This document shows, piece by piece, positions 8,764 to 19,546 of a DNA stretch of 64,000 nucleotides. The translations under genes and the position numbers were made by a program. Origin of the DNA: JANNNF01 sp963772935 (lineage in GTDB: Bacteria; Pseudomonadota; Alphaproteobacteria; Rhodobacterales; Rhodobacteraceae); the NCBI GenBank assembly GCA_963772935.1, contig CAVYZK010000008.1:516938-580937 (forward strand), written 5' to 3'. The notes below the pieces were generated by a model. That model was not told the origin of the DNA. It saw nothing but the letters and a program-made list of their open reading frames with translations, and searched no databases. Each line of letters opens with the position of its first letter. Position 1 is the first letter of the stretch.

Positions 8764-10054
8764 TTAGAACCAGCGGCCAACGGCCATGACGCGCAGCGCA
8801 TCGGCCCGGCGGGCATCGGTCTTGTCGCGGGTGGACAGGGTGGCGGTTGTGGTGCCGGGCGCTGCATCCAGCGTGGCGCAGGACAGCACGGTGGCGACGG
8901 CCGTGCCGGTGACCACGGGGGCCGCAATGAACGCCGCAGGAAAGGTCCAGACCACGCCTGCCGAGGCCGAGGCGGTCAGGGTCTGCGTGCAGATCTGGGT
9001 GCCATCGGCAAAGCGGACGTATTCGCCATTGGCCGATGTGCCGCGTTCGATCAGCGCGCCGGTGGGTGCGCCAGAGGTCTGCGCGACGGTGCCAAGGGTC
9101 GGCTGCGAGACCGGATACCACGGCTGCCACACGCCCCCGATCGTCTTGCGCTGCCAACTGACCGGCAGGCCGATCTGGGCACTGACCGTCTGCAGGATGT
9201 TGTTGGCATTGGTGCGCAGGGTCAGCACGGTCGCTGCCGCCGAGGCGGACAGGCCGGTCGGACGCGTGCCAGTCGTTGTCGCATCAATCCGCTTTTGCCC
9301 GGTGGGCTCGGTCTGGCTGTCAAGATCGGCGAGCAGCCCGGTGCTGCCCGTCACCCCCCAGCCAAAGACGCCACCCGCCGCCTGCACCCGCGCCAGCCTG
9401 CCGACCGTCGTGTCATAGGGCGTGGCCATCACGGCCGTGCCCGTCATCAGCACATCCAGTTGCAGGATGGTCGAGGTCAGCAGCAGCGCCTGCACCCCGG
9501 TGATCGCCACTGCCACCTGGTCTGTGGCCGGGCTGAACAGCCCCGTTGCCGCCCCGCCAAGCGCCAGTGCCGGTGCCCCGACAGCCCCCGGTGGCAGCCG
9601 CAGCGCACCCCCGGCAGGCCCGGCCAGGGCAAAGGTCAGCCAGCCCGTCGCGGTCGCCACGATCAGCGTGCTGCGCCCGGCCAGCAAGGCCACCGTGATC
9701 GCACCGTCGATGGTATCGGACCCCGCCCGCGTCAGGGTGATCACCCCGGTGCCGCCATTGCGCACAATGGCCTGCCAGCCCGGCCCTGCCGCTGCGACCG
9801 TCGGCAGGGTCAGCGCCCAGGTGCCGCTGGCATCGACCAGCACCCCCCGGTTGGCGATGGTCAGGGTGGTGGCAGCGGTCCGGGTCAGGATCGCGCCGAA
9901 CGGAATGCCCAGCAGTGCCGCCGCCTCGGCAACGGTACCGGCGGTGCCCAGCAGGCTCGAGAGGTAGCTGCGCAGATCGGTCAGCGCGGTCTTGAACGCG
10001 CCCTCGGTGACGGTGCGAGGCGGTAAAGGCGGCGGCGGTTGGCAGGGCGGTCAT
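8764..10054 (-). CDS. Tail fibre / phage tail protein
   Basis: About 430 residues, starting MTALPTAAAF at 10054, where the ATG overlaps the stop of the tip protein. Low-complexity Ala/Thr/Gly-rich beta-type sequence (LVDASGTWALTLPTVAAAGPG, LTRAGSDTIDGA) runs into a C-terminal domain with WQPWYPVSQ and YVRFADGTQICTQTL, a pattern seen at the tips of phage fibres. One frame slip near 10,010 separates the first 13 residues. A near-identical copy lies at 51581-52816. It is expected to bind the host surface. Confidence 0.8.
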
Positions 10055-13000
10055 GAGACTCTCCACATCAGGGTTGGATCGGTGGTCCACATCAGGGTGG
10101 CGGGGCTTGCGTTCCACATGGCGCTGATCAGCGTGCCAAGGGTGGCCGACTGCCACGGCCCGACGGTCAGGCCGACGCCCGCGGACCCGCACCATCGTCC
10201 GGGTCTGGAACAGCAAGGTCGCGGCCAGACCGGAGGCGCTGAGGTCGGCCACCCGCGTCCAGATCACGCGCGGATCGGACGGGTCAGACCCTTCGGCCAT
10301 CTCGAAGTGATAGATATCGGCCCCCGGGGCTGGCTGCCAGGAGAACACGCCCCGGCTGTTGTCGCCGGGCATGGTGCGGCCCCGCAGATCGCGCACCACG
10401 GGTTCGGTCGGGCGGCGTGGCAGGCTGGACGGATTGACCGGCGGGGCGGTGATGCCGTCCTCGGCCGTGTGGACCGAGGGGTCGTAAATCACCGCCTCCA
10501 CCTGCACCCGGCGCGAAGACCTCGGGCGCAGGCTGGCCACCTTGGCAAGGGCCGACCACGCCTGCCCCGGCCCAAAGGCAATATGGGACGGCGTGCGATC
10601 CGGGTCGGTATCCGGCGTCACATCGGGGGCTGTGGCGAACACCAGCATGTCATCGGCGGCCCCGCGCGTGACGGGCCATGGGCCAGACGGCGTGCCATTC
10701 CTGCGGCGCAGGGCGGCGTAATGGGTGGCACCGTCGGTCCAGACCAGCGGCTCTGACACCCATGCCGTCAGGGTGCTTTCGTCCCAGTCCAGCACCTCGG
10801 CCGACTGGCCCCAGCCGACCGTGTCATGCTGCACCGTGATCAGATCGCCGAGGCTGGGGATGAAGCCGTCCATCTCGGTTTCAAACCGGATGATGCGGCG
10901 GTGATAGCGGTTGGATGCCGCCCGGTAGAGCCCCTCGCGCATCGCTTGTGCGGCATTGTCGATGCCAAAGCCTTCGGATTTGACCGGACGCAAGGCGGTC
11001 GATCCGGGCAGCTTGCATGTCACCCGGTTGGGGCCCCAGACTCTTGCATCCCAGAAGGCCAGTTCGACGGTATCGGCGGTGTCGGCCGTCACGGCGATCA
11101 TGTCGATCGAGAACGAGCCTTGCACCATGTTGTGCATCGAAAACATCGCCACCGGCACCAGAGGCCGGGCCATCGCGGCTGATCTGCAGGATGCCGCCCT
11201 GCATGTAGGTCTTGGCCCGGCCAGCGGCGGCAATGCGCTGGACCTGATCCCACCAGCTGGCCGAGGTATCAAACCGCGCATTGAATGTGTCGCCCCGGGC
11301 GGTCCAGATCGCATCCAGCGCCAGCAGGGCCGCGAGGTTGATCTCGGCATCCGGCAGGGCTGCGCCATATTCGGCATTGCGCGCGGCATCGGCAATCGCC
11401 CAGGCGATGGACTGGCTGGCCTGCGGGGCCGACCAGACGGCCCCGTTCCAGACCGGGATTTTGCGGGTGGCAATCACCGCAAGGCGGCGCGAGGCCTGCC
11501 CCGAGAGGTTGTTCGATGCCTTCATCCGCACCGCCAGCAGGGTCACATTGCCATAATCGGTGGGCTGGCGCAGATACGCCCGCAGCCCCCCGAAATACAC
11601 CGTGTCCGACGATGATGTGCCGCCCGCAACGGCATTGCTGCGCCAGACCCGCACCTGGTAGCGCCCGGGCGTCGCCATCGGATAGCGGTAAGATTGCCGG
11701 ATCGCATCGACCGTGCGGGCGGTGATCTCGTGCGAGCCGACCGTGATCCAGTCGCCCAGCGGCAGGCCCACCTCGTCGATCAGCCGGGCTTGCACGGCAA
11801 TGACCACGGTCAGATCGGACAGCCCGTCGGAACTCGAGGTGAAGAGGCCCGCAGGCAGCAAGATATCGACCGCCAGATACGTCGCCGTGGTGCCTGCGGC
11901 CGAGGCCACATAGCCCGTCAGCCCGCCCGCCACCGTCGCGATGGTGGTCGAACCTGACGTGCCGGTGGCGCTCGCTTCGGTCAGGGTGAAGGTGTCCGCC
12001 GTGGGGGTGCCCGTGATGGCATAGACCCCGGAAATCCCGGCCGTGCTGTTGAACGACAGCGACACTGGACCGTTGTTTGGCGGATAATCCCCGGTCGCGG
12101 CCAGCGTGACCGTGGTGCCAGAGCGGGTCCAGGTGCCGGTAAACGTCCGGTTGCGGGGCCCGTGATCGCCGCTGCCATCAAGCCAGGAGCCGGTGAAGGT
12201 GCCCGATCCTGCACCCGTGGCGGTGGTCAGGGTAAAGCCGCCGCCACCCGTCGAGGTGACAGAATACGAGCCCGGCGGGGGCGGAGCCCAAGGCAGCACG
12301 ACATGGACTGCCGCCCCGGTGATGCGACCGTGTGCTGTCTCGGTAATGGTGACCGTGGTGCCCGACCGCGTCCAGGTGCCGGTCTTGGCCCCCACGAGCT
12401 CGATGCCCGACACTTCCGGGGCCGTGACGACAGAGGTTGGAAACAGCGTGACCGCCCCACCGGGGGCAATGACCTGCGTCTCCACCTCGCCGAAATTGTC
12501 GATCGGCGTGTCCTCGATCAGGATGCTTTCCAGATCGAACTCGCCCACCCCAAGGCACAGCAGATGGTTCAGGTACTGCTCGTTGCCGGCGTATTCGGTG
12601 TAGGGCTGTTCGGCGAAGTCAGGATAGGCTTTGATCCGGCCATATTGCACCGGGATCGGCTGTTCCAGCCGCGCGACATTGCCCTGGGCTTGCAGCGAAT
12701 AGGTGGGGCTGGCCTGCGGGGCGTTGAACGGTTGCGGCATGGGCAGCAGCGCGCCGATCAGGGCTTGGCCTGCCAGTGTGATGCCGAGGCTGGTCAGCTG
12801 AAGCTCCACAGCGTGCCTGCGGTAAATCTCCCAAGCAGCTGCCCGCCGCCCAAGGCGCGAAGGCCAGAAGTGCGAGGCTCAGGATCAGGCGCAGCGGGTT
12901 CGACCCATTGCCGTTGTTGGCCAGCACCGGCACGAAGACCAGCGTGTCGCCGTCGCGCATCCGTCTGCGCCAGGCACGGCGCAGGATCGGCTTGCCGTTC

Positions 13001-13135
13001 AGCAGGGCATAATAGCCCCAAGGTGCGCCGTTGGGATAAAGCCGCCTGAATCCGCAACGGGCGGCGAAGGCTGCGCAGCTCGCGACCCGCCACCGGGTCC
13101 AGCGGGTTGGCGATGGTGATGACCTGCGCCCTCAT
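10051..13135 (-). CDS. Tail tip attachment / host specificity protein J-like (TipJ family)
   Basis: About 1,000 residues after joining three or four frames. The start MRAQVITIANPLDPVAGREL is at 13135, frames change near 13,070, 12,830 and 11,170, and the end is ...TDPTLMWRVS at 10051. The centre (YGRIKAYPDFAEQPYTEY, SWWDQVQRIAAAGRAKTY, MREGLYRAASNRYHRR) matches the large tip proteins that close siphovirus and GTA tails. An Ig-like insert near residues 180-320 carries two GTWTRSGTTVT repeats. It follows the NlpC/P60 gene, the usual baseplate order. Confidence 0.85.
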
Positions 13136-13527
13136 GCGCGCCTCCAGAACCCGGTCAGCGACAGCCCGAGCAGGGGCAGCCGGGCGGGCGGCGTGAACAC
13201 CGTGGCCATGCCCTCCATCGAATGCACGATCCCCGCTTCCTGCCCCACGGGGGCCGCCCAGACCCCGATGTGGCAGGGGTGCAGCCCCTGCGCCATCAGC
13301 ACGGCATCAAACTCGTGCGGGAAATGCACCTGCTCCCAATCGTCCTTTGAAGCGGTCTTAAACGCCCTTCGAATGCCACGCGGATCGTCAAGCCCGGCGG
13401 GCAGCACCGCGACATCCCAGCCGCATTGCTCGCGCCAGATGCGCCGGGCCAGATCAAGGCAATGATCGCCCGCACTCCATGGCCGACCGATGTAGGGCGT
13501 GGCCCAATGTGACGGGGTGGCGGTCAT
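13132..13527 (-). CDS. NlpC/P60-type tail peptidase (GTA/phage tail tip)
   Basis: 131 residues. The catalytic cysteine is probably in SAGDHCLDLARRIW, and the histidine is in HPCHIGVWAAP. The size and position between the DUF1833 gene and the TipJ gene match the cell-wall hydrolases at the tips of lambda-like and GTA tails, which help DNA pass the peptidoglycan. It overlaps both neighbours by four bases. Confidence 0.75.
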   Translation of the reverse strand: MTATPSHWATPYIGRPWSAGDHCLDLARRIWREQCGWDVAVLPAGLDDPRGIRRAFKTASKDDWEQVHFPHEFDAVLMAQGLHPCHIGVWAAPVGQEAGIVHSMEGMATVFTPPARLPLLGLSLTGFWRRA

Positions 13528-14069
13528 TGCGCGAGCCCCGCAAACCGCTCAAGGCTATACTCCAGCGCCGGGAACACCCGGTTCAGCAGGTCGCGGAATC
13601 CGGCCGTCGCAGTGACGCGCATCGGTTTGACCGAGACCGTCTTCAGCTCCATCTTCATCGGCGGCAGGTTCGACGGCCCGGTGGTCAGCTGCCCCGACCG
13701 ATACAGCCGGTAGACCAGCGTGATGGGCGAGCCTTCGCGGTTGGCGGCCTCCAGCTGCACCCCGATCTCGCGGTCCACATTGTCGATCTCCAGCGTCATC
13801 TGCGGCACACCGCCGAACACCTCGGGCGGAACCAGATCGAAGGCATAGGCGCGGAAGGTCACCATCAGCCCTGCATCAATCGCAGCGCCCGCCTCGATGC
13901 GCGCGTCGAGATCAACCTCGTCCTGGACAACGCGGATCGGGCTGGTGAAGGCCGGGTGGCGCAGTTCCAGCGTGTCATAGATCACAATCCCCACCGGGGC
14001 CGAGGCCATGGCCTCGCGCATCGCCTCATCAAGCGTGGCATCAGGCACGGCGGGCCTCCAGATTGGCAC
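13524..14069 (-). CDS. DUF1833-like minor tail protein
   Basis: About 180 residues; the last residues are ...SLERFAGLAQ. LELRHPAFTSPIRVVQDEVDL and FRAYAFDLVPPEVFGGVPQMTLEIDNVDREI are typical of DUF1833 baseplate proteins. The start may be the ATG at 14069, overlapping the upstream gene, or the GTG at 14048 (VPDATLDEAMREAM). It is expected to form part of the baseplate hub next to the tape measure. Confidence 0.75.
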   Translation of the reverse strand: MPIWRPAVPDATLDEAMREAMASAPVGIVIYDTLELRHPAFTSPIRVVQDEVDLDARIEAGAAIDAGLMVTFRAYAFDLVPPEVFGGVPQMTLEIDNVDREIGVQLEAANREGSPITLVYRLYRSGQLTTGPSNLPPMKMELKTVSVKPMRVTATAGFRDLLNRVFPALEYSLERFAGLAQ

Positions 14070-14944
14070 CGACGTGCCATTTGAACCCCGGTTTGCCCTC
14101 GGGCGCGTAAGGCCCGATGAAGCGGCATTCGCAGCGGGTCAGCCCGCCGCCCAAGAGGCATGTTATAGGTGAACCACGCGGACTCGCCCTCACAGCCCAA
14201 GGCTTTGCCCGTCGCATCGGACGGCACGAACAGATCAAACCCGGTCGCGATCCGCGCGGACACCTCGGCCACAGCGATGCCGGACAGACCGTCGCCGGTG
14301 TAATTGCCCGCACCCGGGATCAGCGGTTGCAGGCGCAGGCTCGGGTTTGCCACACCAACCCCGTTGTTGGCCTGCAAAGCCACCGACCAGAAACCATACG
14401 GGCGCGGCGTGACCGTCAAGGCCGACAATCCGCTCTGCGCGAGCACTGCGCCGGTGGTCAGATCAATGTCGGCAAAGCAGGCAACCGAGGCGCGGTTGAT
14501 CAGGTTGACCCGCGCGCGGTCCCGGCCCATGGCGGCAAGGGTCGCGTGGGCGGCGATGGTGATGCTGTCAAAGGCCGCACCGGGCAGCGGCAACTGAGCA
14601 TAATGCACAGAGGTCGCCGCCGACTCGCGCAACACATCGACCAGCAGCAAGTCCGGGCCAACCACGGCGCCGATGCTGCGCGTGGCCTCGTTCAGCGTCC
14701 AGGCCGAGATATCATCGCTGGCCCCGGCGAGGCTGACGACGCGGCCATCATACCAGTCGCTGAAGGCGGCAAATTCCGCGTCCGACATCACCCAGGTCAG
14801 GCTGGTATCAAAGCGGCGGGCAAAGGTGCGGCGGCGCACGCGCGGGGCACCTTTTTCCATATCCGTGCGGTCGGACTGCCCGAAGGGCTTGGGCGTAAAT
14901 CCCGGCACCATGTGACCGGGCAGCGTGTAGGGCCAGCGGCGCAT
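14041..14944 (-). CDS. Minor tail / baseplate protein
   Basis: About 300 residues starting MRRWPYTLPGHMVPGFTPKPF. The N-terminal part (RRRTFARRFDTSLTWVMSDAEFAAFSDWYDG) is like distal tail proteins. The middle (VDVLRESAATSVHYAQ...) looks like a beta-sandwich carbohydrate-binding module. The C-terminus is frame-shifted near 14,150; the corrected reading ends KPGFKWHVGANLEARRA at 14041. It lies between the tape measure and DUF1833 genes. The exact role is not known. Confidence 0.65.
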
Positions 14945-15002
14945 GCTCTACCTCCCCGTCCGGTTCATGCCAAAGCTGCGGCCCATCACGCCGCCGAAGG
15001 CG

Positions 15003-17308
15003 CTAGTCGCCCTTGGAGTGCTTTTCTGCCAGGGCAGCATCAATCTGCTCGATCAGCACGCGGGTGACCCGGTTGCCGCCTTCCTGCTTTTCTTCCGTGC
15101 GGACCCGGACCTCGGGCACCGTGTTTTCGATGTTGATGATGACATTGCCGGGGGCACTGGACCCGCCCGGCATCTCGCCCATCCGGCCATATGACCCACC
15201 GCCCACAACACCGCCCGTGGGCAAAGGCCATCGGCGGGCGATCCGCCGCTGTCATCAGGTTTGGCACCCGCACGCCCAGACGCCCGCCCGCACCACGCTC
15301 CAGCGGCAAGCGGCCTTCCCGGCCCCCGAACATCGCAAGGATGCCGCCATCGCCCATCGGCAGGATGGCCTCTTTGCCCGCCTCGCCCATGAGGCCCGTC
15401 TGATCGCCGCCCATGGCAAACAAGGTCGGGCGGTCCACGATGCTGTTGGAATAGCCCGCGATGCCCCCCAAGGCGTGCGGGATCACATTGCCCTTTGCAC
15501 TCGGGAAGATGGACCCCAACAGGCCACCGAGCCCGCCACCGCCACTGAACAAGCCTTCGAACAAAGGCGCGATGATGCTGTCTGTGAACTTCTGCGCCGC
15601 CATATCGGCCAGCTTGTCGATGACGAAATCGCCGAAGTCGTTGAACGCATCCTTGCCCGACGCGGCCCCCTTGATGAAATCCGCAAAGGGCGATTTGAAC
15701 CCGTCCGACAGGGTTTTGGACAGCTCGCTGCCAGCACCCTTCAGGTCACCCACCAGACCCTTGACCTGCTCGCGCCACAGCTTGACCGCCTCGGCCCCTT
15801 TCGGCCCCGCCGTCACCGCCAGCTTTTCCAGCTTGGGGATCAGGTCAGCCACATTGCCCGCCGCCCGTTCCTTGGCTTGGCCGATCGCATCCGTGGCCTC
15901 GGCCGTGGACATCAGCCCAAGGCTGACCTTCTCGTTGATCTGCGCAATCGCAAGGTCGAGGGCGGCGAGGGCGTCCTTTGCCGCCTTCTGAAGGCCGTCG
16001 AAGCTGTCACGGTCTGCGCCACCACCGCCGCCGCCGCCGCCGCCCCGGCCACCACGACCACCGCCGCTGCCCAATTTTGGCGGTGTGAAGTAGCCTTGCG
16101 ACCCGGCCAGTCGGGTCTCGACAATCTGGGTCTGAGTTGGTGCGCCACCACGCCCGGAATAGGTTTTGCCTGAGGGATCGTTGCCACCGATGCCTTGCGG
16201 ACCCAATGCAGCAAGCCTCGCAGCGGTATCAAGGGCAATGCCAAGGTTGCCTGCAAGGCGAAGGGCGTCGGTCGCAGCGCCTGCAATGTTCCCGAACGCA
16301 ATCTGAGACAGCGATGCAGCGCTTACGCCTGCACGATCCGCCGCGTCCGCAAGCGCCTCACCTTCCGCGCGGGTTCTCGCATAAACTTCATATGCCTCCG
16401 AAATTGCATTTGTTTGACGCTCTGCCTCTTCGGCCGCCTCGCGTTGCCGTGCCGCCGCCTCACCCGCCTGCTGAGCCTTTACACCTTCAATTATTGCAAG
16501 CTGTGTCGACAGAACTTCCTGACGGGCAAGAGCATCGGCATTTTCATTGTATGCTGTAGCGACATTGGCGATGCCCGCCACCATGCCTTCTGTTGCGATC
16601 TTCTGACGATCAAGACTGTCTGTCGTGGTTGCGAGGTATCCGTTCAAAGCCGCCGTTTTCTGTCGCGTATTCGCCTCGCAACCTGATCTGCTCCCGAAGC
16701 AGCACAGTCTGATATTCTTCATCCACGCCGAAGCGCAGTTTGTCGATGCTCGACTGGCTTGAAGATGACGCATCAGCCAAAGCCTGTTTAGCGTCGAGCA
16801 GAGCATCAAGCGCCAACTTGGCTTTATCTGCTTCCGCAGATGTACCGCTCAAAGCGCATTCATCAAAATCGGCAGGGCGACCCCTGCAAGCAAACCAGCC
16901 GCCGTACCTACTGCGCCGAAGCCCAGACCGATATCGGGGAGTTGGATGGCAAGCGCCTGAATGAAGTTGCCGGTCGCCATCGTCTGCTGACCCACTTGCG
17001 ACAGCTGTTGCGTCACTCCGCGCAGACGGTAGGCCACGCTGTCACTGGCATTTCCAAGACCAGCAGCTGCTGTCTTTGCGCCGTCCAGATCGCGCCGCCA
17101 TCACCCTGACCGCAGCCCCAGCCGCCTTAGCCGCAGCAGCACCCTTGGTGCCCGCCCCGACCAGCGCTGTTTCCAGCACCTTCGCATCCGTCGCCGCCGT
17201 CTTGCCGCTGGTGCCGACCGCCTTTACCTCGGTCATCACCGCACGCAACTCGGCCTTGGCCTGTGCGGCTTCGGCTTGCAGACGCAGGACAAGGTTCATG
17301 TCGGTCAT
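15003..17308 (-). CDS. Tail tape measure protein
   Basis: About 765 residues when five or more frame pieces are joined. The start is MTDMNLVLRLQAEAAQAKAELRA; breaks fall near 17,060, 16,850, 16,670 and 15,210; the end is ...IDAALAEKHSKGD. It has long coiled-coil N-terminal parts, hydrophobic stretches (IGLGFGAVGTAAGLLAGVALP), a Gly-rich linker (GGGRGGRGGGGGG) and a C-terminal domain with MGEAGKEAILPMGDGG. These are typical of tape measures, which set tail length. It directly follows the tail chaperone genes. Confidence 0.85.
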
Positions 17309-17315
17309 CGGGGGC

Positions 17316-17681
17316 TCACTCTTCCAGCAGCGGGAAACACAGATCGTCGAGGGATATGGGCAAGGCTTTCGCGGTGCCCGTCCGGTCGGCCTTTTTCTTG
17401 TCGAACCAGGTGGTGACCTCGGCCTCGTTGCCGTTCACCGCCAGCCGGATCAGGCCGAACTGGTCAATCTCGCGGTTGGCCTGCGCCCGCCGGTGGCCCC
17501 GCATCAACGCGGCCACCTGCGCCAGTGTCAGGCGGAGGCAGGCGTCGAGGGTGTGTCCGCGCTCGACAAGCCAGGCGAAGATGTCGCCCCAGTCAACATC
17601 GTCGGGGCCACCGCCTTGATCCGGCTCGTCGCCGCTTCCGCCGCCCGCGTCATCGCCGGGCGCAGGCGCGAGATAAAAAAA
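17316..17681 (-). CDS. Tail assembly chaperone, second part made by -1 frameshift (gpGT-like)
   Basis: In the -1 frame, a reading frame is open from just after a TGA next to the run of seven T (minus strand, 17681-17675) to the stop at 17316. It reads FYLAPAPGDDAGGGSGDEPD, then DVDWGDIFAWLVERGH, and ends SLDDLCFPLLEE. It lacks its own good upstream start; an internal ATG lies at 17516. The slip site T TTT TTT is in the right phase for a -1 shift out of the upstream chaperone, as in lambda G/GT. The tape measure follows. Confidence 0.7.
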   Translation of the reverse strand, partial: FFYLAPAPGDDAGGGSGDEPDQGGGPDDVDWGDIFAWLVERGHTLDACLRLTLAQVAALMRGHRRAQANREIDQFGLIRLAVNGNEAEVTTWFDKKKADRTGTAKALPISLDDLCFPLLEE

Positions 17682-17977
17682 TCAGCGTTGACCTCATAGA
17701 TCGCGGCCAGCAGTTCCACAGCCTGTTCGGCGTCCAGTCCCTCTGCCTCGGCAGGCGTCACGTCCGATCCGGCAATGATGACACGGGCCGCATCCTCGCT
17801 GTGCTCGGACAACAGCGTCAGGTAATCGGCCACAAACAGCAGCCCACCCACGGTTTTGACCGCAGCCGAGAACGCGGGCATCCGGCCAAGGGTCAGCGGC
17901 AGGATGCTGACCGTGCGGCCCGCGATGGCTATCTTGCGCGGGGTGGGGGCAAAGGTTTCAAGGGTCATCGCGGTCAC
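17528..17977 (-). CDS. Tail assembly chaperone, first part (gpG-like)
   Basis: 149 residues starting MTAMTLETFAPTPRKIAIAGR. It lies between the tail tube and tape measure genes, the usual position of the tail chaperone. The zero-frame product continues past the slippery site at NADFFISRL and ends PSTPASA. Part of the ribosomes should shift to make the longer product (see 17316-17681). It overlaps the tail tube stop by four bases. Confidence 0.75.
   Translation of the reverse strand: MTAMTLETFAPTPRKIAIAGRTVSILPLTLGRMPAFSAAVKTVGGLLFVADYLTLLSEHSEDAARVIIAGSDVTPAEAEGLDAEQAVELLAAIYEVNADFFISRLRPAMTRAAEAATSRIKAVAPTMLTGATSSPGLSSADTPSTPASA
17675..17681 (-). promoter_or_regulatory. Slippery heptamer T TTT TTT for -1 ribosomal frameshifting
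   Basis: Zero-frame codons are GCT GAT TTT TTT ATC, so T TTT TTT is an ideal X XXY YYZ slip site. Both the zero frame (49 more codons) and the -1 frame (about 120 codons) stay open beyond it. The location, in the tail chaperone gene before the tape measure, is where programmed frameshifts are conserved in siphophages. Homopolymer sequencing error is the alternative. Confidence 0.65.
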
Positions 17978-18936
17978 CGGAAGGTCAGCTTGAGTTCGTT
18001 GTCGCCACCTTGCGGGATATACCGGGTGTCGAAGTTCATGATCAGGTTGCCGTTGTATTCGCCCGACTGCGGGTTGGTGCGCTGCACGCGCGGCCCGAAT
18101 ATCTGCAACTGGTTGCCTGCCCCCACCCCGTGGGTGACCGCGAATGTCGTGTAGGCCACAGCGCGGATGTCAGTGACAAGCGCCACCTCTTCTGCGGCAA
18201 GCAAGCCCATCGCACATTTGCCGGTGATCTTGCGGTCGCTGATGCCCACACGCTCTTCGGTGGAAAACATCAGATGCTGCAGCTCGTTGCCGACATCGAT
18301 GCTGAACGACCGGGTGCGCGCGACGGTGCCGCCGGTCAGCACGTCCGTGCCGTTGATCGTGGCCCCGAGGGTGAACTTGCTGGCGTTGTTCGGCTTCAAG
18401 ACCTGCGGGGTCAGCCAGGCCGAGGTGTCCAGGTTGGGCAGCGCGGTTTCGGACAGCGTGCGCCCGAAGGCCCAGAACTCCCAATCGGCGGTCGGCACTT
18501 TGCCCACAGAAATGTCGAACATCACCTTGCCGCGCGCGCCCAGCATGATGTAGCGCGCGCCTGCCTGATGCAGCGAGAACCCCACCGATGCGATCCCCTC
18601 CGACACCGGCGTGTAGTTCACGCGGCTGGCAGCGGTGATCGTCTCGGCAAAGCCGCAGGCCCGCAGCAATGCAGCGCAGGGTGGCGGCGTGCCCGCCACA
18701 CCGGACGGGGTAAGCTCGGTCGAGAATTTCAGCTTGATCAGTTCGGTGGCAGGCAGCTCTTCCGATGCGCCAAAGAACCGTTGATGCAGTTCGCGGTCCA
18801 CGTTGACAGACACCACCTCAATGGTCGGCATCTTGGTCATCAGGACTGCATCGGTCGCGACAAACGTGCTGGCAGCGGCATAAGTGCCTTCGAGCTTGGT
18901 CTGCAGCGTGACGTTCTTGACATAACGATCGGTCAT
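17974..18936 (-). CDS. Major tail tube protein
   Basis: 320 residues, intact. The sequence is beta-rich throughout (TRSFSIDVGNELQHLMFSTEERVGISDRKITGKC). The length and location between the tail terminator and tail chaperone genes fit a siphovirus major tail subunit that polymerises into the non-contractile tube. No contractile sheath gene is seen, so the virion should have a long flexible tail rather than the Mu-type contractile tail. Confidence 0.8.
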   Translation of the reverse strand: MTDRYVKNVTLQTKLEGTYAAASTFVATDAVLMTKMPTIEVVSVNVDRELHQRFFGASEELPATELIKLKFSTELTPSGVAGTPPPCAALLRACGFAETITAASRVNYTPVSEGIASVGFSLHQAGARYIMLGARGKVMFDISVGKVPTADWEFWAFGRTLSETALPNLDTSAWLTPQVLKPNNASKFTLGATINGTDVLTGGTVARTRSFSIDVGNELQHLMFSTEERVGISDRKITGKCAMGLLAAEEVALVTDIRAVAYTTFAVTHGVGAGNQLQIFGPRVQRTNPQSGEYNGNLIMNFDTRYIPQGGDNELKLTFR

Positions 18937-19118
18937 TTGCGGGGCTCCTTGGCCTTGGCTGCGCGTTCAACGGGCTGTTCAACAGGCGCTTGAACGGGCT
19001 GTTCAACGGGGACGTCGCCCGCATGCTCGGGGCTGTGCGACACCAGCGTCCGGTTGCCGTCGGCGTCCTCGGTGTAGGTGGCGGTGCCGCCCCGGCGGGG
19101 TTGGTCATCATCGGTCAT
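18933..19118 (-). CDS. Small proline-rich phage protein with PVEQPV repeats
   Basis: 61 residues: an acidic start, then repeats PVEQPVQAPVEQPVE and a basic end (RAAKAKEPRK). It overlaps both the tail terminator gene and the tail tube gene by four bases, so it is translated in the same unit. No function recognised. Confidence 0.6.
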   Translation of the reverse strand: MTDDDQPRRGGTATYTEDADGNRTLVSHSPEHAGDVPVEQPVQAPVEQPVERAAKAKEPRK

Positions 19119-19546
19119 GATGTGGTGTTCCTCAAATCAAAGGGGGTGGCGAAGGTGATCTCGTAGACGGTGGTGCCCGGCTGTGCCGCCAGCGGAGCCA
19201 CCCGGCGCAGCGACATCGACCCCACCGATCCCGGCGCATCCCAGCCGGTCAGCGCCGTCAAGATGTCCTCGATGAAGGGCTCAATGCGGTCCAGCTCGGG
19301 CAAGGGGGCGGCGTTGCCGCTGGCAAAGGCGAGGATCAGGGTGGTCAGCCGCTCGATCCGCTGGCTGTAATAGCCCGACATATCGACACGCACGCCGCCT
19401 GCGATGCCACCTGGCATCACATAGACCGTGACACCCCGCGCCATGATCCCGCCTGCCGCCGTCACCCGCGCCAGTTCCAGCGCGCCCACGACGGTCAGGT
19501 CGGGCAAAGCAGACTTCAGCCGGGCAATGGTATCCGCGACCAGCAT
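19115..19546 (-). CDS. Tail terminator-like protein (Mu gp37 position)
   Basis: 143 residues, starting MLVADTIARLKSALPDLTVVGALELARV and ending TTVYEITFATPFDLRNTTS. Size, beta-rich pattern and position directly after the DUF1320 protein match the Mu gp37 / tail completion family. It probably caps the tail at the head-tail junction. Its start overlaps the stop of the gp36-like gene. Confidence 0.65.
   Translation of the reverse strand: MLVADTIARLKSALPDLTVVGALELARVTAAGGIMARGVTVYVMPGGIAGGVRVDMSGYYSQRIERLTTLILAFASGNAAPLPELDRIEPFIEDILTALTGWDAPGSVGSMSLRRVAPLAAQPGTTVYEITFATPFDLRNTTS

Noticed and set aside
8473..10026. Long plus-strand frame (over 500 codons) opposite the tail fibre
   Set aside because: The translation is Gln/Arg/Gly-rich low complexity, a mirror of a GC-rich gene; the minus-strand fibre is conserved in prophage B.
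18960..19010. Short repeats (ttcaacggg / ttgaacggg) that look like a small CRISPR or iteron array
   Set aside because: They lie in frame inside a small gene and encode PVEQPV repeats; no spacers of equal length.
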